Shown here: in pieces, positions 1 through 7,485 of the stretch
Layout: each line of letters opens with the position of its first letter
How positions within the stretch are numbered: position 1 is the stretch's first letter
Source: Chitinophagaceae bacterium
GTDB taxonomy: Bacteria; Bacteroidota; Bacteroidia; Chitinophagales; Chitinophagaceae
Assembly (NCBI GenBank): GCA_020403425.1
Contig: JADBXR010000025.1
Span: 1 to 64,000, forward strand
DNA: 64,000 nt
Direction of reading: 5' to 3'
Translations under genes and position numbers: made by a program
The notes under the pieces: model-generated
Databases searched by the model: none
Seen by the model: the letters and a program-made list of their open reading frames with translations, nothing else
Told to the model about the DNA's origin: nothing

Positions 1-4
1 AAAC

Positions 5-124
5 AATACCGTAAAGCTAAATCAGTACTATTGTAAAACACTGTAAAGCTTATTTAGTGCTATCGCTAAATACTGTAAAGTCCTCGTAGTAATTTGATTC
101 TCAACTGTAAAGTTTTTTCAGTAC
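5..124. repeat. Four-copy tandem array with a 32-bp period
   Basis: The motif CTGTAAAG (first copy CCGTAAAG) begins at 9, 41, 73 and 105, exactly 32 bp apart. A second conserved block, CAGTAC/TAGTGC/TAGTAA/CAGTAC, begins at 23, 55, 87 and 119 with the same period. Sequence between the blocks is AT-rich and degenerate. The array probably continues to the left of the window. A 32-bp period is close to three helical turns, so the blocks lie on one face of the DNA. Function unknown: a protein-binding array or a minisatellite. Confidence 0.75.
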
Positions 125-153
125 AAGACATAGTTAAGTTATACCTATGCCTG

Positions 154-197
154 TCCGGGTACTATCCGGTAATACTTCGGTGCTGGTCCGGTAGTGA
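154..197. repeat. Four-copy tandem repeat with an 11-bp period (TCCGG core)
   Basis: TCCGG, TCCGG, TTCGG and TCCGG start at 154, 165, 176 and 187, each 11 bp from the last, followed by variable A/G/T-rich hexamers. The array stops before 198. It lies between the 32-bp array and the SIMPL gene promoter. Short 11-bp GC-rich arrays of this kind are intergenic; I see no reading frame through it. Confidence 0.65.
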
Positions 198-380
198 CCC
201 AGCCGCTAACGGGGTCCTATGGTATGGCTATTGTGGGGGTAAGCCGTGAATGGCAATTTATCTTTCGAATAATAATTGTCGATGGACGAATATTCCGTCC
301 GGAAGATTTTAAATAATAAAAATTATTTATATACATTTAGCCTGCTAATCCCTCCAGTGTATTCACCCTAACCTCATTGT
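198..380 (+). promoter_or_regulatory. Leader/promoter region of the SIMPL gene
   Basis: Non-coding. It holds an AT-rich inverted repeat, AAATAAT (311-317) and ATTATTT (322-328) around a 4-nt spacer, directly upstream of a near-consensus Bacteroidota -7 box TACATTTA (332-339; consensus TAnnTTTG). The coding start at 381 is 41 nt downstream. No convincing -33 TTG is seen. Confidence 0.4.
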
Positions 381-1100
381 ATGAAATCCCTTTTCTTACC
401 CATCCTGTTTTTATGTGCCTGCAGCCTAACCGCAGGGGGGCAGAATAATTATGTGGAAGTGTCTGTAACAGATACCGTTCAGGTAAAAGCGGATTATTTT
501 GTATTCCGGATCAATGCAAACCCTGAATACAATGCCTATGCCGCACCAGATACCACAGGTATGCGCGCCGATCCGGCCGGCTATTACCAGAGAAATGCAG
601 AAAGACAAAGACAGCGGCAACAGGAGGCCTATAAAGCTATTGAACAGAAACTAAAAGATGCTGGTTTTGCATTAGAGCCCCAGACACTGGCGGATTGGAC
701 CTTTCGCAACGCCAACATGTTAAATATCACCATTGCCACGCATGATATCAATACCTTGTCCGTACTTGATAAGATGATCAGGACCGAAAAAAATATGAGT
801 TGCAACCTGCTACAGGTAAGCAGCTCCAGAGAAAATGCCGAAACCGAACGGCTTATGCAAAAACTGATGACAAAAGCCAGGGAAAGGGCCACGCAACTGG
901 CCAACAAAGCTGGTAAGAAACTCCTGTCGGTGATCTCTGTTTCAGACAGGAAAGGAGAGTATCCTGCCTATATGCAAACCAGCAATATCAACCTGTTGAA
1001 TACGCTGGGCATTGACAGAACACTCGCCGGCGAAAACACGACCGTGAATCCGAAATACCCTATGCAGAATTCACTGGTGGTCCGTTTTGCCTGGCAGTGA
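381..1100 (+). CDS. SIMPL (DUF541) domain periplasmic protein
   Basis: A 239-aa exported protein. Residues 1-21 form a signal peptide (charged start, hydrophobic LFLPILFLCAC, cleavage near GGQ). The rest matches the SIMPL/DUF541 fold: an opening strand motif YVEVSVTDTVQVKADYFVF, a middle helix with the A-K-R-rich QRQRQQEAYKAI stretch, and a late helix ARERATQLANKAGKKL followed by LLSVISVSD, the usual order in this family. SIMPL proteins are periplasmic or outer-membrane associated; members have been linked to stress tolerance, but no reaction is established. The gene stands alone, converging on the next gene with 6 nt between the stops. The family call is from motif layout only. Confidence 0.7.
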   Translation: MKSLFLPILFLCACSLTAGGQNNYVEVSVTDTVQVKADYFVFRINANPEYNAYAAPDTTGMRADPAGYYQRNAERQRQRQQEAYKAIEQKLKDAGFALEPQTLADWTFRNANMLNITIATHDINTLSVLDKMIRTEKNMSCNLLQVSSSRENAETERLMQKLMTKARERATQLANKAGKKLLSVISVSDRKGEYPAYMQTSNINLLNTLGIDRTLAGENTTVNPKYPMQNSLVVRFAWQ

Positions 1101-1106
1101 TGCCTG

Positions 1107-3017
1107 TTACCGGATAATGGTCACACTGCCCCCAATGGGTTTGATGGCGGTACTTAGCGTGATCACATAATAATACGTGCCCTGTGGCAGGTCGCGGCCC
1201 CTGGCATCTTTCCCATCCCAGTCGCGCGTGTATCCGCTGGAGCGGAATACTGCGCGTCCATACCTGTCAAAAACCTCTACCAGGCAGGCAGGATATTGCT
1301 GCAGCGAAGGGATGCGCCATACATCATACACGCCATCCTGGTTGGGTGAGAAAACATTGGGCGGATTGATCGGCGGATTAACGATGACCTGCACCGGCAA
1401 TACCTGCGAGCACCCTTGCGCCGAAGTGCCTTTGATATAATACACACCACTGGAGTCTGCCACAGAGCCCTGCAAGGGACTCGTAAGCAGAGCATCCCGC
1501 CAGAAGCTGTACTGGTAATCAGTGGACGCCTGTATGGTATTACGCAGGTCTACCTTGGTGGGTCTGATCACAGCCGGCGGGTCCTTTACCGTGAATGCGG
1601 GCGCCGGATCGATTCGTACATTCAGTTTTTCTATGCTGTAGCAGCCTGTTGGGTTGAATCCCTGCACATAATAGGTTCCCGGCTCTGTGATCGCCCGTGG
1701 TGAGGAGGCGCTGATGGTGGCTTCCGCATTTTTCCAGTACCGGAAATACAGGCCGGGATCACTTCCGGCAGTGACCAGGTTGCCGGTAATATCGGTAGGC
1801 CCCGGATAACAGACCGCGGGCGGATCGGTGATCACCAGTTTTACCTTATCGGCTATCACCTGCACCGGTCTGCTATCTGTACAGCCCGAAGCATTCTCTC
1901 CCTTGATATAATACAAACCTGTTGCCGCCTGTTTGGGCACCGGCACAAATTGCTGTAACGTATTGTCTGTATAATAGGAAAAGAACAGGCCATTGCTGCT
2001 ACCGGCCGTTACCGATGCTGCCGTAAGGTCCACACCGGGCGTTGCGCATCCCATAACGGAATCCTTCACCTGCAGCTGAAAAGGTTCACCGGCCCGTTCA
2101 ATGGTGGTTCGCAGCGTATCCAGGCAGCCCAGTCCCGGGTAAGGAACGATCTCCACTGCATACCCAGCTCCGGGTACTGCAGGAAATATCTTCAACAGGT
2201 TACCCGTTCCCAGTTTCTGCGAAAAATCTGCGTTGTACCAGTGATATTCTTTGAATCCATAGGGCGCGGTAAGCGTCACCACATCACGGTTCTCACAAAG
2301 TACACTGCCTGATAAAGGTGTGGTACAGTTTTCGTTCACGTCCAGATATGCATATCCGAAATGTGCACCGGCCGCACAATCGTTGGTGGTGAATTCCAGG
2401 CGCAGTGTTTTACCCGCATAACCGAACAGGTTGATGGTGATGGGCGACCAGCTTTTATAAAATACATTCTCACCCTGCTTCGACAACTGGAAATCCGGCA
2501 GGTCGCCCGATGCCGTAAAATCAAAACCTGCACAATCCACATAATGGTTATCGGTAACATTGAAGATCCGGGAAGTGAACCTGGGCTGCTGAAAATCCTG
2601 GTGCTCTGGATTCTGCAGTACCACCGCGTAATGGTATACGATGCTGTAATTATTCCTGGCGGCAGGAATGGAAAAAGTATAACTCATCCTTTCGGCCTGC
2701 GCATCAATGGAGTCGTTTCCCAAACGCATGGAATAGCCACTGCCGTTAGGGCAATTGACAGGGAACCCGCCATAGAAATCCTTGACCTGTTGGTTACTGT
2801 TCTGAAGCAGCTTATGCCGAGAGGCAACGGGATTGGATTTGTTCATACCCAATTTACCATCTGTGAATATCCTTCCCGTCCAGGTTTCCCAATAACTGAG
2901 GTTGCCCATTTCGAATCCGATATTGGGCGGACAGTTGCCTTGTGCTTTTGCAGTAGGGGGTGCCAGCAAAAAGAACAGGACTGCAAAAACACCTATTATA
3001 TGCAGTTGTTTCTTCAG
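1107..3017 (-). CDS. T9SS-secreted protein with gliding motility-associated C-terminal (type B sorting) domain
   Basis: Large cell-surface or secreted protein. The last ~85 residues carry the gliding motility-associated/CHU C-terminal domain: NVFSPNQDGVYDVW, then LVEVFDRYGRAVF, DWDGKD, and a final GTYYYVITL...GGSVTIIR, which directs export by the type IX secretion system. The N-terminal part opens NCPPNIGFE and looks like a beta-sandwich; the middle holds repeated Ig-like units with a TGLYYIKG or TYYVQG strand and DPPAV linkers. The first ATG/GTG/TTG is TTG at 2969, but that cuts the signal peptide in half. Reading upstream in frame gives a full signal peptide (KKQLHIIGVFAVLFFLLAPPTAKAQ) that begins at a CTG codon at 3017; no ATG, GTG or TTG lies between there and the upstream stop. 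I chose 3017 (636 aa). The ligand is not known. Confidence 0.75.
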   Translation of the reverse strand: MKKQLHIIGVFAVLFFLLAPPTAKAQGNCPPNIGFEMGNLSYWETWTGRIFTDGKLGMNKSNPVASRHKLLQNSNQQVKDFYGGFPVNCPNGSGYSMRLGNDSIDAQAERMSYTFSIPAARNNYSIVYHYAVVLQNPEHQDFQQPRFTSRIFNVTDNHYVDCAGFDFTASGDLPDFQLSKQGENVFYKSWSPITINLFGYAGKTLRLEFTTNDCAAGAHFGYAYLDVNENCTTPLSGSVLCENRDVVTLTAPYGFKEYHWYNADFSQKLGTGNLLKIFPAVPGAGYAVEIVPYPGLGCLDTLRTTIERAGEPFQLQVKDSVMGCATPGVDLTAASVTAGSSNGLFFSYYTDNTLQQFVPVPKQAATGLYYIKGENASGCTDSRPVQVIADKVKLVITDPPAVCYPGPTDITGNLVTAGSDPGLYFRYWKNAEATISASSPRAITEPGTYYVQGFNPTGCYSIEKLNVRIDPAPAFTVKDPPAVIRPTKVDLRNTIQASTDYQYSFWRDALLTSPLQGSVADSSGVYYIKGTSAQGCSQVLPVQVIVNPPINPPNVFSPNQDGVYDVWRIPSLQQYPACLVEVFDRYGRAVFRSSGYTRDWDGKDARGRDLPQGTYYYVITLSTAIKPIGGSVTIIR

Positions 3018-3092
3018 ATGCCTTACCTGTTTGGTCGTTGTTAACAGCAGGATATTATGAACCTACAAATTATATACCACAGAATGGCAATA

Positions 3093-4376
3093 CTATGGAC
3101 GGGGTTTTCTTGCTCCGGAATGTCCGCCATGGCCGTTGCGGCCACTTGCCTGCCTAGCGCCAGGTCTTCCGCCAGGACGCCCACCCTGCCTTCTGGACCC
3201 TCCTCCGGAAGGTCTGCTTTTACGGGGATTGTATTCTGGTGTGGGGCCAAATTGTTCCGGAACGGCAGCTTTGGTAACAGGGGCACCCAACAGGTTCTCT
3301 ATCTGGGCAAACTTATGCTGCTCGGCTTCCGTTACAAAAGTATAAGCTGTACCGGTACTGGCGGCACGGGCTGTACGTCCGATACGGTGTACGTAATCCT
3401 CACCATCATTGGGTACATCGTAATTGATGACGAGATCGATCTCTTCGATATCGATTCCACGGCTCAGGATATCCGTAGCTACGAGGATCTTGAGCTTCTT
3501 GTTCCTGAAATCCTGCAATACCTGTTCACGTGCATCCTGTTCCAGGTCTGAATGGATCTCGCCAATGGAGAATTTAGAACGCCTTAACTCTCCCGACAGC
3601 TGTTTCACATTGGATTTGCGAGAGCAGAAAATGATCACACTCTGGAAATCCTTTCTGCGCAGGATATCTTTCACCAACGGAATCTTCTGTGGTTCGTACA
3701 GGATGAATGCCTCCTGAACGATCTGCTCCGGCGGTTTGGAGATCGCAATGTTGATCTCCAGCGGGTGATGCAGGATCTTTCTGGCCAATTCACGCATCTT
3801 CATTGGCATGGTGGCAGAGAACAGCAGGTTCTGCCGCTGTTTGGGCAGGAAGGAGATGATCTTCATGATATCATCATGAAAACCCATGTCCAGCATACGG
3901 TCCGCCTCATCCAGGATCAGGTATTTCACGGCTTCCATCCTTACATATCCCATGTTCAGGTGTGCGATCATGCGGCCGGGGGTACAGATCACCATATCCA
4001 CACCGCTTGACAATGCTTTCTTCTCCGTGGTAAAGCTGGTACCATCGCTACCACCATATACGGCAATGGAACTTACATCAGTGAAATAGGAAAGTCCCTC
4101 CATGGTCTGTGCGATCTGCACTGCCAGCTCTCGGGTGGGCACAATGACGACTGCATTGATCAGGTGCGCGTCGTGCGGTTCTGTAATGATCTTATTGATG
4201 ACGGGCAGCAGGAAGGCAGCGGTCTTACCCGTACCGGTCTGTGCTGAGGCGATAATGTCTTTCCCCTGTAAAATGGGAACGATCACCTGCTCCTGAACCG
4301 GAGTGGCGTTCTCGTAACCCATTGAGTCGATCCCTTCCAGTAATCTTTCGTCGAGGCCAAATTCTGTGAACTTCAA
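3093..4376 (-). CDS. rhlE: DEAD-box ATP-dependent RNA helicase, RhlE type
   Basis: A 427-aa helicase that unwinds or remodels RNA duplexes with ATP. Q motif around 24-30 (ATPVQEQ), motif I AQTGTGKT (45-52), DEAD box (156-159), SAT (187-189), and motif VI HRIGRTAR (330-337) are all present. The two RecA-like domains are followed by a tail from about 377 rich in R, G, S and P (GGG, RRQGGRPGGRPG), typical of Bacteroidota RhlE proteins and used for RNA contact. The gene is monocistronic and diverges from the beta-barrel gene at 4634. RhlE-type helicases help ribosome assembly and growth in the cold; the exact role here is inferred. Confidence 0.9.
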   Translation of the reverse strand: MKFTEFGLDERLLEGIDSMGYENATPVQEQVIVPILQGKDIIASAQTGTGKTAAFLLPVINKIITEPHDAHLINAVVIVPTRELAVQIAQTMEGLSYFTDVSSIAVYGGSDGTSFTTEKKALSSGVDMVICTPGRMIAHLNMGYVRMEAVKYLILDEADRMLDMGFHDDIMKIISFLPKQRQNLLFSATMPMKMRELARKILHHPLEINIAISKPPEQIVQEAFILYEPQKIPLVKDILRRKDFQSVIIFCSRKSNVKQLSGELRRSKFSIGEIHSDLEQDAREQVLQDFRNKKLKILVATDILSRGIDIEEIDLVINYDVPNDGEDYVHRIGRTARAASTGTAYTFVTEAEQHKFAQIENLLGAPVTKAAVPEQFGPTPEYNPRKSRPSGGGSRRQGGRPGGRPGARQASGRNGHGGHSGARKPRP

Positions 4377-4588
4377 AGCAGATACAAATATTTAAAGTGA
4401 TGATTTTTGTAAAGATAGGCTGTTACAAAGGATATCGGGCCTGCTGTTTGCTGTAAGTAGCCCATTCTGCAGCCTCCCGGCCCTTATTTTACGTGCGGAT
4501 AGCCCTATTTTAGCTGAAAATCGGTATGTCCGCTGCCGGCAAATGGGTTTTGACTAATTTTTAACCACCGGTATGCAGCCAATTCTGT

Positions 4589-4596
4589 TATTTTTG
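4589..4596 (+). promoter_or_regulatory. -7 box for the outer-membrane barrel gene
   Basis: TATTTTTG fits the Bacteroidota consensus TAnnTTTG and ends 37 nt before the ATG at 4634. A TTG at the expected distance upstream is not clear. The rest of the 4377-4588 gap between the divergent genes shows no reading frame or strong hairpin. Confidence 0.45.
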
Positions 4597-4633
4597 CGCC
4601 CTACCAGCAATTATTTGCAATTAACTATCTGAA

Positions 4634-5356
4634 ATGAAAAAAACACTACTCGTCCTGTTAAGCCTTTCCGCTTCCTTACTGGCTTTGTCGCAATCTACCG
4701 ATATCAAGAAAAAACTGGATCTCAGCAACCGTGCCGCCGACCATTTTATGATCCAGTACGGGGCAGACAGCTGGACCAACCGTCCGGACAGTGTTCGTAC
4801 CAGCGGTTTCAGCAGGCATTTCAATATCTATTTCATGATCGACAAACCCTTCAAGAACAATCCTAAGTTCAGTATCGCTTACGGTATCGGTATCGGAAGC
4901 AGCAATATGTTCTTCAAGAACACCAAAGTGGACGTGAAGGCCAATTCGACAAGATTACCGTTCACCAATGTGGACAGTACCAATCATTTCAGCAAATTCA
5001 AAGTGACCAATATTTACGCCGAACTTCCCGTAGAACTGCGTTATTTCTCCAATCCCGAGAACCCCGGCAAGTCATGGAAAGCGGCCCTGGGCGTAAAAGT
5101 GGGAACCCTGTTGAAGACATACAGTAAGGGTAAGAACCTGGTGACCAAAACCGGTGCCTCTGTATATGGCAACGGTTATATTGAAAAAGAAAGCAGCAAA
5201 CGTTTCTTCAACGGGACCATGCTGGCTGTTACCGGCCGTATCGGTTATGGTATCATTTCACTGGATGCCGGTTATCAGTTCAACGGCGTTCTGAAAGATG
5301 GTGCAGGGCCCAGCATGAATAAATTCTCACTGGGTATTACGTTCAGCGGGCTGTAG
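4634..5356 (+). CDS. Outer-membrane beta-barrel protein (PorT-like)
   Basis: A 240-aa exported protein of unknown role. Residues 1-19 are a signal peptide (MKKTLLVLLSLSASLLALS, cleavage near SQS). The mature part alternates hydrophobic and polar residues in short strands (FNIYFMI, FSIAYGIGIGSSNMFF, IYAELPVELRYFS, WKAALGVKVGTLL, MLAVTGRIGYG, ISLDAGYQF) and ends with FSLGITFSGL, a C-terminal strand of the type seen in the OMP_b-brl_2/PorT-like barrels of Bacteroidota. About eight to ten strands fit the length. It is transcribed alone, and a strong hairpin region follows the stop. Confidence 0.75.
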   Translation: MKKTLLVLLSLSASLLALSQSTDIKKKLDLSNRAADHFMIQYGADSWTNRPDSVRTSGFSRHFNIYFMIDKPFKNNPKFSIAYGIGIGSSNMFFKNTKVDVKANSTRLPFTNVDSTNHFSKFKVTNIYAELPVELRYFSNPENPGKSWKAALGVKVGTLLKTYSKGKNLVTKTGASVYGNGYIEKESSKRFFNGTMLAVTGRIGYGIISLDAGYQFNGVLKDGAGPSMNKFSLGITFSGL

Positions 5357-5358
5357 TC

Positions 5359-5477
5359 GTGAGTAGTGAGTGGTGAGTAGGTAGTGTGGGGAGTGATTTT
5401 TGGAAGATCGTGAATAGGTTGGCCCTATTCACGATCTTTTGTTTACCCCCACTACCAACTCACCACTCACTACTCAC
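5359..5477. repeat. Nested inverted repeat (28-bp outer arms, 15-bp inner hairpin)
   Basis: Outer arms at 5359-5386 and 5450-5477 are 28 bp with one mismatch and are built of a 7-mer-like GAGTAGT/GAGTGGT pattern. Inside sits a perfect 15-bp hairpin, 5404-5418 with 5424-5438, loop TTGGC, followed by a T-rich run (CTTTTGTTT), which looks like an intrinsic terminator for the barrel gene. The outer arms are not needed for termination and could extrude as a cruciform or form a long RNA stem between the barrel gene and hflX. Confidence 0.85.
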
Positions 5478-5520
5478 AATTCCCCCCATCATTGATTACC
5501 TTCGCCTAAATTATTGTGCC

Positions 5521-6708
5521 TTGATCGAGAAAAAGAAAGCGATACAGAATGAAGAGAAGACCGTGTTGGTGGGATTGATCCAGAAAGACCAGACGGAGGA
5601 ACAGGTGACCGAATACCTGGATGAACTGGCTTTTTTGTCGGAAACAGCCGGCGCCTTAGCCATAAAACGCTTTACCCAGAAACTACCTCATCCTGATAGC
5701 CGCACATTTGTGGGAAAGGGTAAACTGGAAGAGATCAAGGATTATGTACGGGGTCGTGACATCCATCTCGTGATCTTTGACGATGAGCTCACCGGTTCCC
5801 AGATCTCCAATATTGAAAAGGAACTGGGGGTGAAGACCATTGACCGAAGCGACCTGATCCTCGATATTTTTGCCAGTCGCGCCCGCACCGCACAGGCGAA
5901 AGTGCAGGTAGAACTAGCTCAGTATCAATATCTTTTACCTCGTTTAAAAGGTATGTGGAAACACCTGGAAAGACAGGGAGGTGGTATCGGTACCCGGGGA
6001 CCGGGTGAAACGGAGATCGAGACCGACCGTCGTATAGTAAAGGATAAGATCGCCTTATTGCGCAAACGTTTGGCCGAGATAGACAAACAGGCGTTTACCC
6101 AACGCAAAGAACGTGGCGAACTGATCCGTGTGGCCCTGGTGGGATACACCAATGTAGGCAAAAGTACCCTGATGAACCTGCTGAGCAAGAGCGAGGTATT
6201 TGCCGAGAACAAACTGTTCGCCACCCTGGATACCACTACCCGGAAAGTGGTTTTCGAGAATACGCCGTTCCTGCTGAGCGATACCGTGGGTTTTATCCGA
6301 AAACTTCCACACCACCTGGTAGAGAGTTTCAAAAGCACACTGGATGAAGTACGCGAAGCAGACATCCTGCTGCACGTGGTGGACATTTCGCACCCGCAGT
6401 ACGAAGAACAGATCGGCGTGGTGAACAAGACCCTGCAGGAGCTGAAAGCGTTTGAAAAGCCCATCCTTACCATCTTCAACAAAATGGACCTGTACACGAA
6501 GAACAACTTCGACGAGTGGCTGGATGAAAGCGTACAACAGGAGATCCTTCGCGAACTGAAAGAAAAATGGGACGAGGCCACCGATAACAACTGCGTATTC
6601 GTATCGGCCCAGGAAAGGAACAATATTGATGCGTTGAGGGAGATGATCCTAAGTAAAGTGAGGGATATGTATAAGGTAAGGTACCCTTATAGAACAGTAC
6701 ATTATTAA
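5521..6708 (+). CDS. hflX: GTPase HflX, ribosome-associated
   Basis: A 395-aa GTP-binding protein that in other bacteria splits stalled or heat-damaged 70S ribosomes. The order is the N-terminal HflX domain, the glycine-rich GGGIGTRGPGET (153-164), a coiled coil (about 170-200), then the G domain: G1 GYTNVGKS (208-215), G3 DTVG (254-257), G4 NKMD (320-323), and a short C-terminal part. The longer open frame begins inside the inverted repeat at 5386 and would add 45 non-conserved residues; the TTG at 5521 (TTG-ATC-GAG-AAA) starts right at the conserved IEKKKA segment and is the likely start. No hfq or miaA neighbours, which is usual for Bacteroidota. Confidence 0.92.
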   Translation: MIEKKKAIQNEEKTVLVGLIQKDQTEEQVTEYLDELAFLSETAGALAIKRFTQKLPHPDSRTFVGKGKLEEIKDYVRGRDIHLVIFDDELTGSQISNIEKELGVKTIDRSDLILDIFASRARTAQAKVQVELAQYQYLLPRLKGMWKHLERQGGGIGTRGPGETEIETDRRIVKDKIALLRKRLAEIDKQAFTQRKERGELIRVALVGYTNVGKSTLMNLLSKSEVFAENKLFATLDTTTRKVVFENTPFLLSDTVGFIRKLPHHLVESFKSTLDEVREADILLHVVDISHPQYEEQIGVVNKTLQELKAFEKPILTIFNKMDLYTKNNFDEWLDESVQQEILRELKEKWDEATDNNCVFVSAQERNNIDALREMILSKVRDMYKVRYPYRTVHY

Positions 6709-6709
6709 A

Positions 6710-6804
6710 CCAATTGGGGAATGTGCCAATTGGAAAATTTGAAAATGGGAGCAGCAAGTAAGGTCTTACATTTTCAAATCAGCACATTTTCAAATTTTCA
6801 AATG
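6710..6804. repeat. Intergenic inverted and direct repeats
   Basis: The palindrome CCAATTGG occurs twice, at 6710-6717 and 6726-6733. AAAATTTGAAAATG (6734-6747) is repeated in perfect inverted orientation as CATTTTCAAATTTT (6785-6798), with a shorter CATTTTCAAAT copy near 6769-6779. The block separates hflX from the Rieske gene and ends next to the ATG. Similar TTTGAAAATG elements are common between genes in Bacteroidota; it may end transcription or be a dispersed repeat. Confidence 0.6.
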
Positions 6805-6809
6805 AAAAG

Positions 6810-7151
6810 ATGGTTTGGCACAAAATAGCCGAAAACGAAGCAGAGTTGCCCTGGCAGGATAATAACCTATGCCTGGCAGAAGCCGGGGGAAAAACGGTGA
6901 CCCTGGCCAAACATAACGGACAGTTGTTCAGTTGTGCCCATAAATGCCCACATGCCAGCGGGATCATGGCCGATGGCTATATCAATGCCACCGGGCAGAT
7001 CACCTGCCCCCTGCATCGCTACCGGTTCGACCTGAAAAACGGTCGTAATACCAGTGGCGAGGGTTATTTCTTAAAGACCTACCCGGTAGAGATCCGCCCC
7101 GACGGGATCTATATAGGGTTGGAAGACAAGGGATTTTGGAGTTTATGGTAA
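6810..7151 (+). CDS. Rieske [2Fe-2S] ferredoxin-like protein
   Basis: A 113-aa soluble iron-sulfur protein. The cluster ligands are visible as C42-A-H44 in SCAHKCPH and C66-P-L-H69, the C-x-H ... C-x2-H pattern of Rieske centres, with the closing YFLKTYPVEI strand. There is no transmembrane anchor or signal peptide, so it is of the small cytoplasmic ferredoxin/NirD-like group that passes electrons to oxygenases or reductases; no partner enzyme is adjacent, so the partner is unknown. The extra C46 and H48 next to the first ligand pair could confuse ligand assignment. Confidence 0.85.
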   Translation: MVWHKIAENEAELPWQDNNLCLAEAGGKTVTLAKHNGQLFSCAHKCPHASGIMADGYINATGQITCPLHRYRFDLKNGRNTSGEGYFLKTYPVEIRPDGIYIGLEDKGFWSLW

Positions 7152-7168
7152 ATTTTCAGCCACAGATT

Positions 7169-7197
7169 TTGCCGGAATACATTTTTCCCTATTTTTG
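7169..7197 (+). promoter_or_regulatory. Promoter of tRNA-Asn
   Basis: TTG (7169-7171), an 18-nt spacer, and TATTTTTG (7190-7197) match the Bacteroidota sigma-A consensus. The tRNA begins 20 nt after the -7 box. Confidence 0.7.
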
Positions 7198-7216
7198 CAA
7201 CCCCATAGCGGGAAAT

Positions 7217-7290
7217 TCCTCCTTAGCTCAGTTGGTTAGAGCATCTGACTGTTAATCAGAGGGTCTCTGGTTCAAGTCCAGAAGGGGGAG
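7217..7290 (+). tRNA. tRNA-Asn (GTT)
   Basis: A 74-nt cloverleaf. The acceptor stem TCCTCCT pairs with AGGGGGA, with discriminator G at 7290; the D arm is TAGCTCAGTTGGTTAGAGC, the anticodon loop CTGTTAA holds anticodon GTT, and the T loop is GTTCAAG. CCA is not encoded (GCA follows). Confidence 0.97.
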
Positions 7291-7303
7291 CAGATAAAAA
7301 GGT

Positions 7304-7337
7304 AAAAGGGTTATACTTTCATAGTATGACCCTTTTT
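7304..7337 (+). terminator. Intrinsic terminator after tRNA-Asn
   Basis: Arms 7304-7317 and 7323-7336 pair over 14 bp with one mismatch around a 5-nt loop and end in a T run. Confidence 0.8.
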
Positions 7338-7419
7338 ATTACGGTTAATCAAGCCCAGTTAGTTCAAATGCAGGCGAATGGAAAGGCACACTGGCGATCA
7401 AAGTCTTAATTTCCATATG

Positions 7420-7442
7420 CATGTCCATGAACAATGGACATG
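7420..7442. promoter_or_regulatory. Hairpin/palindrome upstream of the SbtA-like gene
   Basis: CATGTCCAT (7420-7428) and ATGGACATG (7434-7442) are perfect 9-bp arms around a 5-nt spacer, 43 nt before the ATG. It lacks a T run, so an operator or an mRNA leader hairpin is more likely than a terminator. The remaining sequence between the tRNA terminator and 7486 is AT-rich without a gene. Confidence 0.45.
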
Positions 7443-7485
7443 TTTTAAAATTTGAAAATTAGCTTTCAAGCAATTCAACCATACT

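Noticed and set aside
1..124. CRISPR array at the left edge
   Set aside because: The 32-bp units have only 6-8 conserved bases, there is no long identical repeat with unique spacers and no cas gene in the window.
5386..5520. N-terminal extension of HflX by 45 residues
   Set aside because: It starts inside the nested inverted repeat and has no similarity to the HflX family; the TTG at 5521 is at the conserved start.
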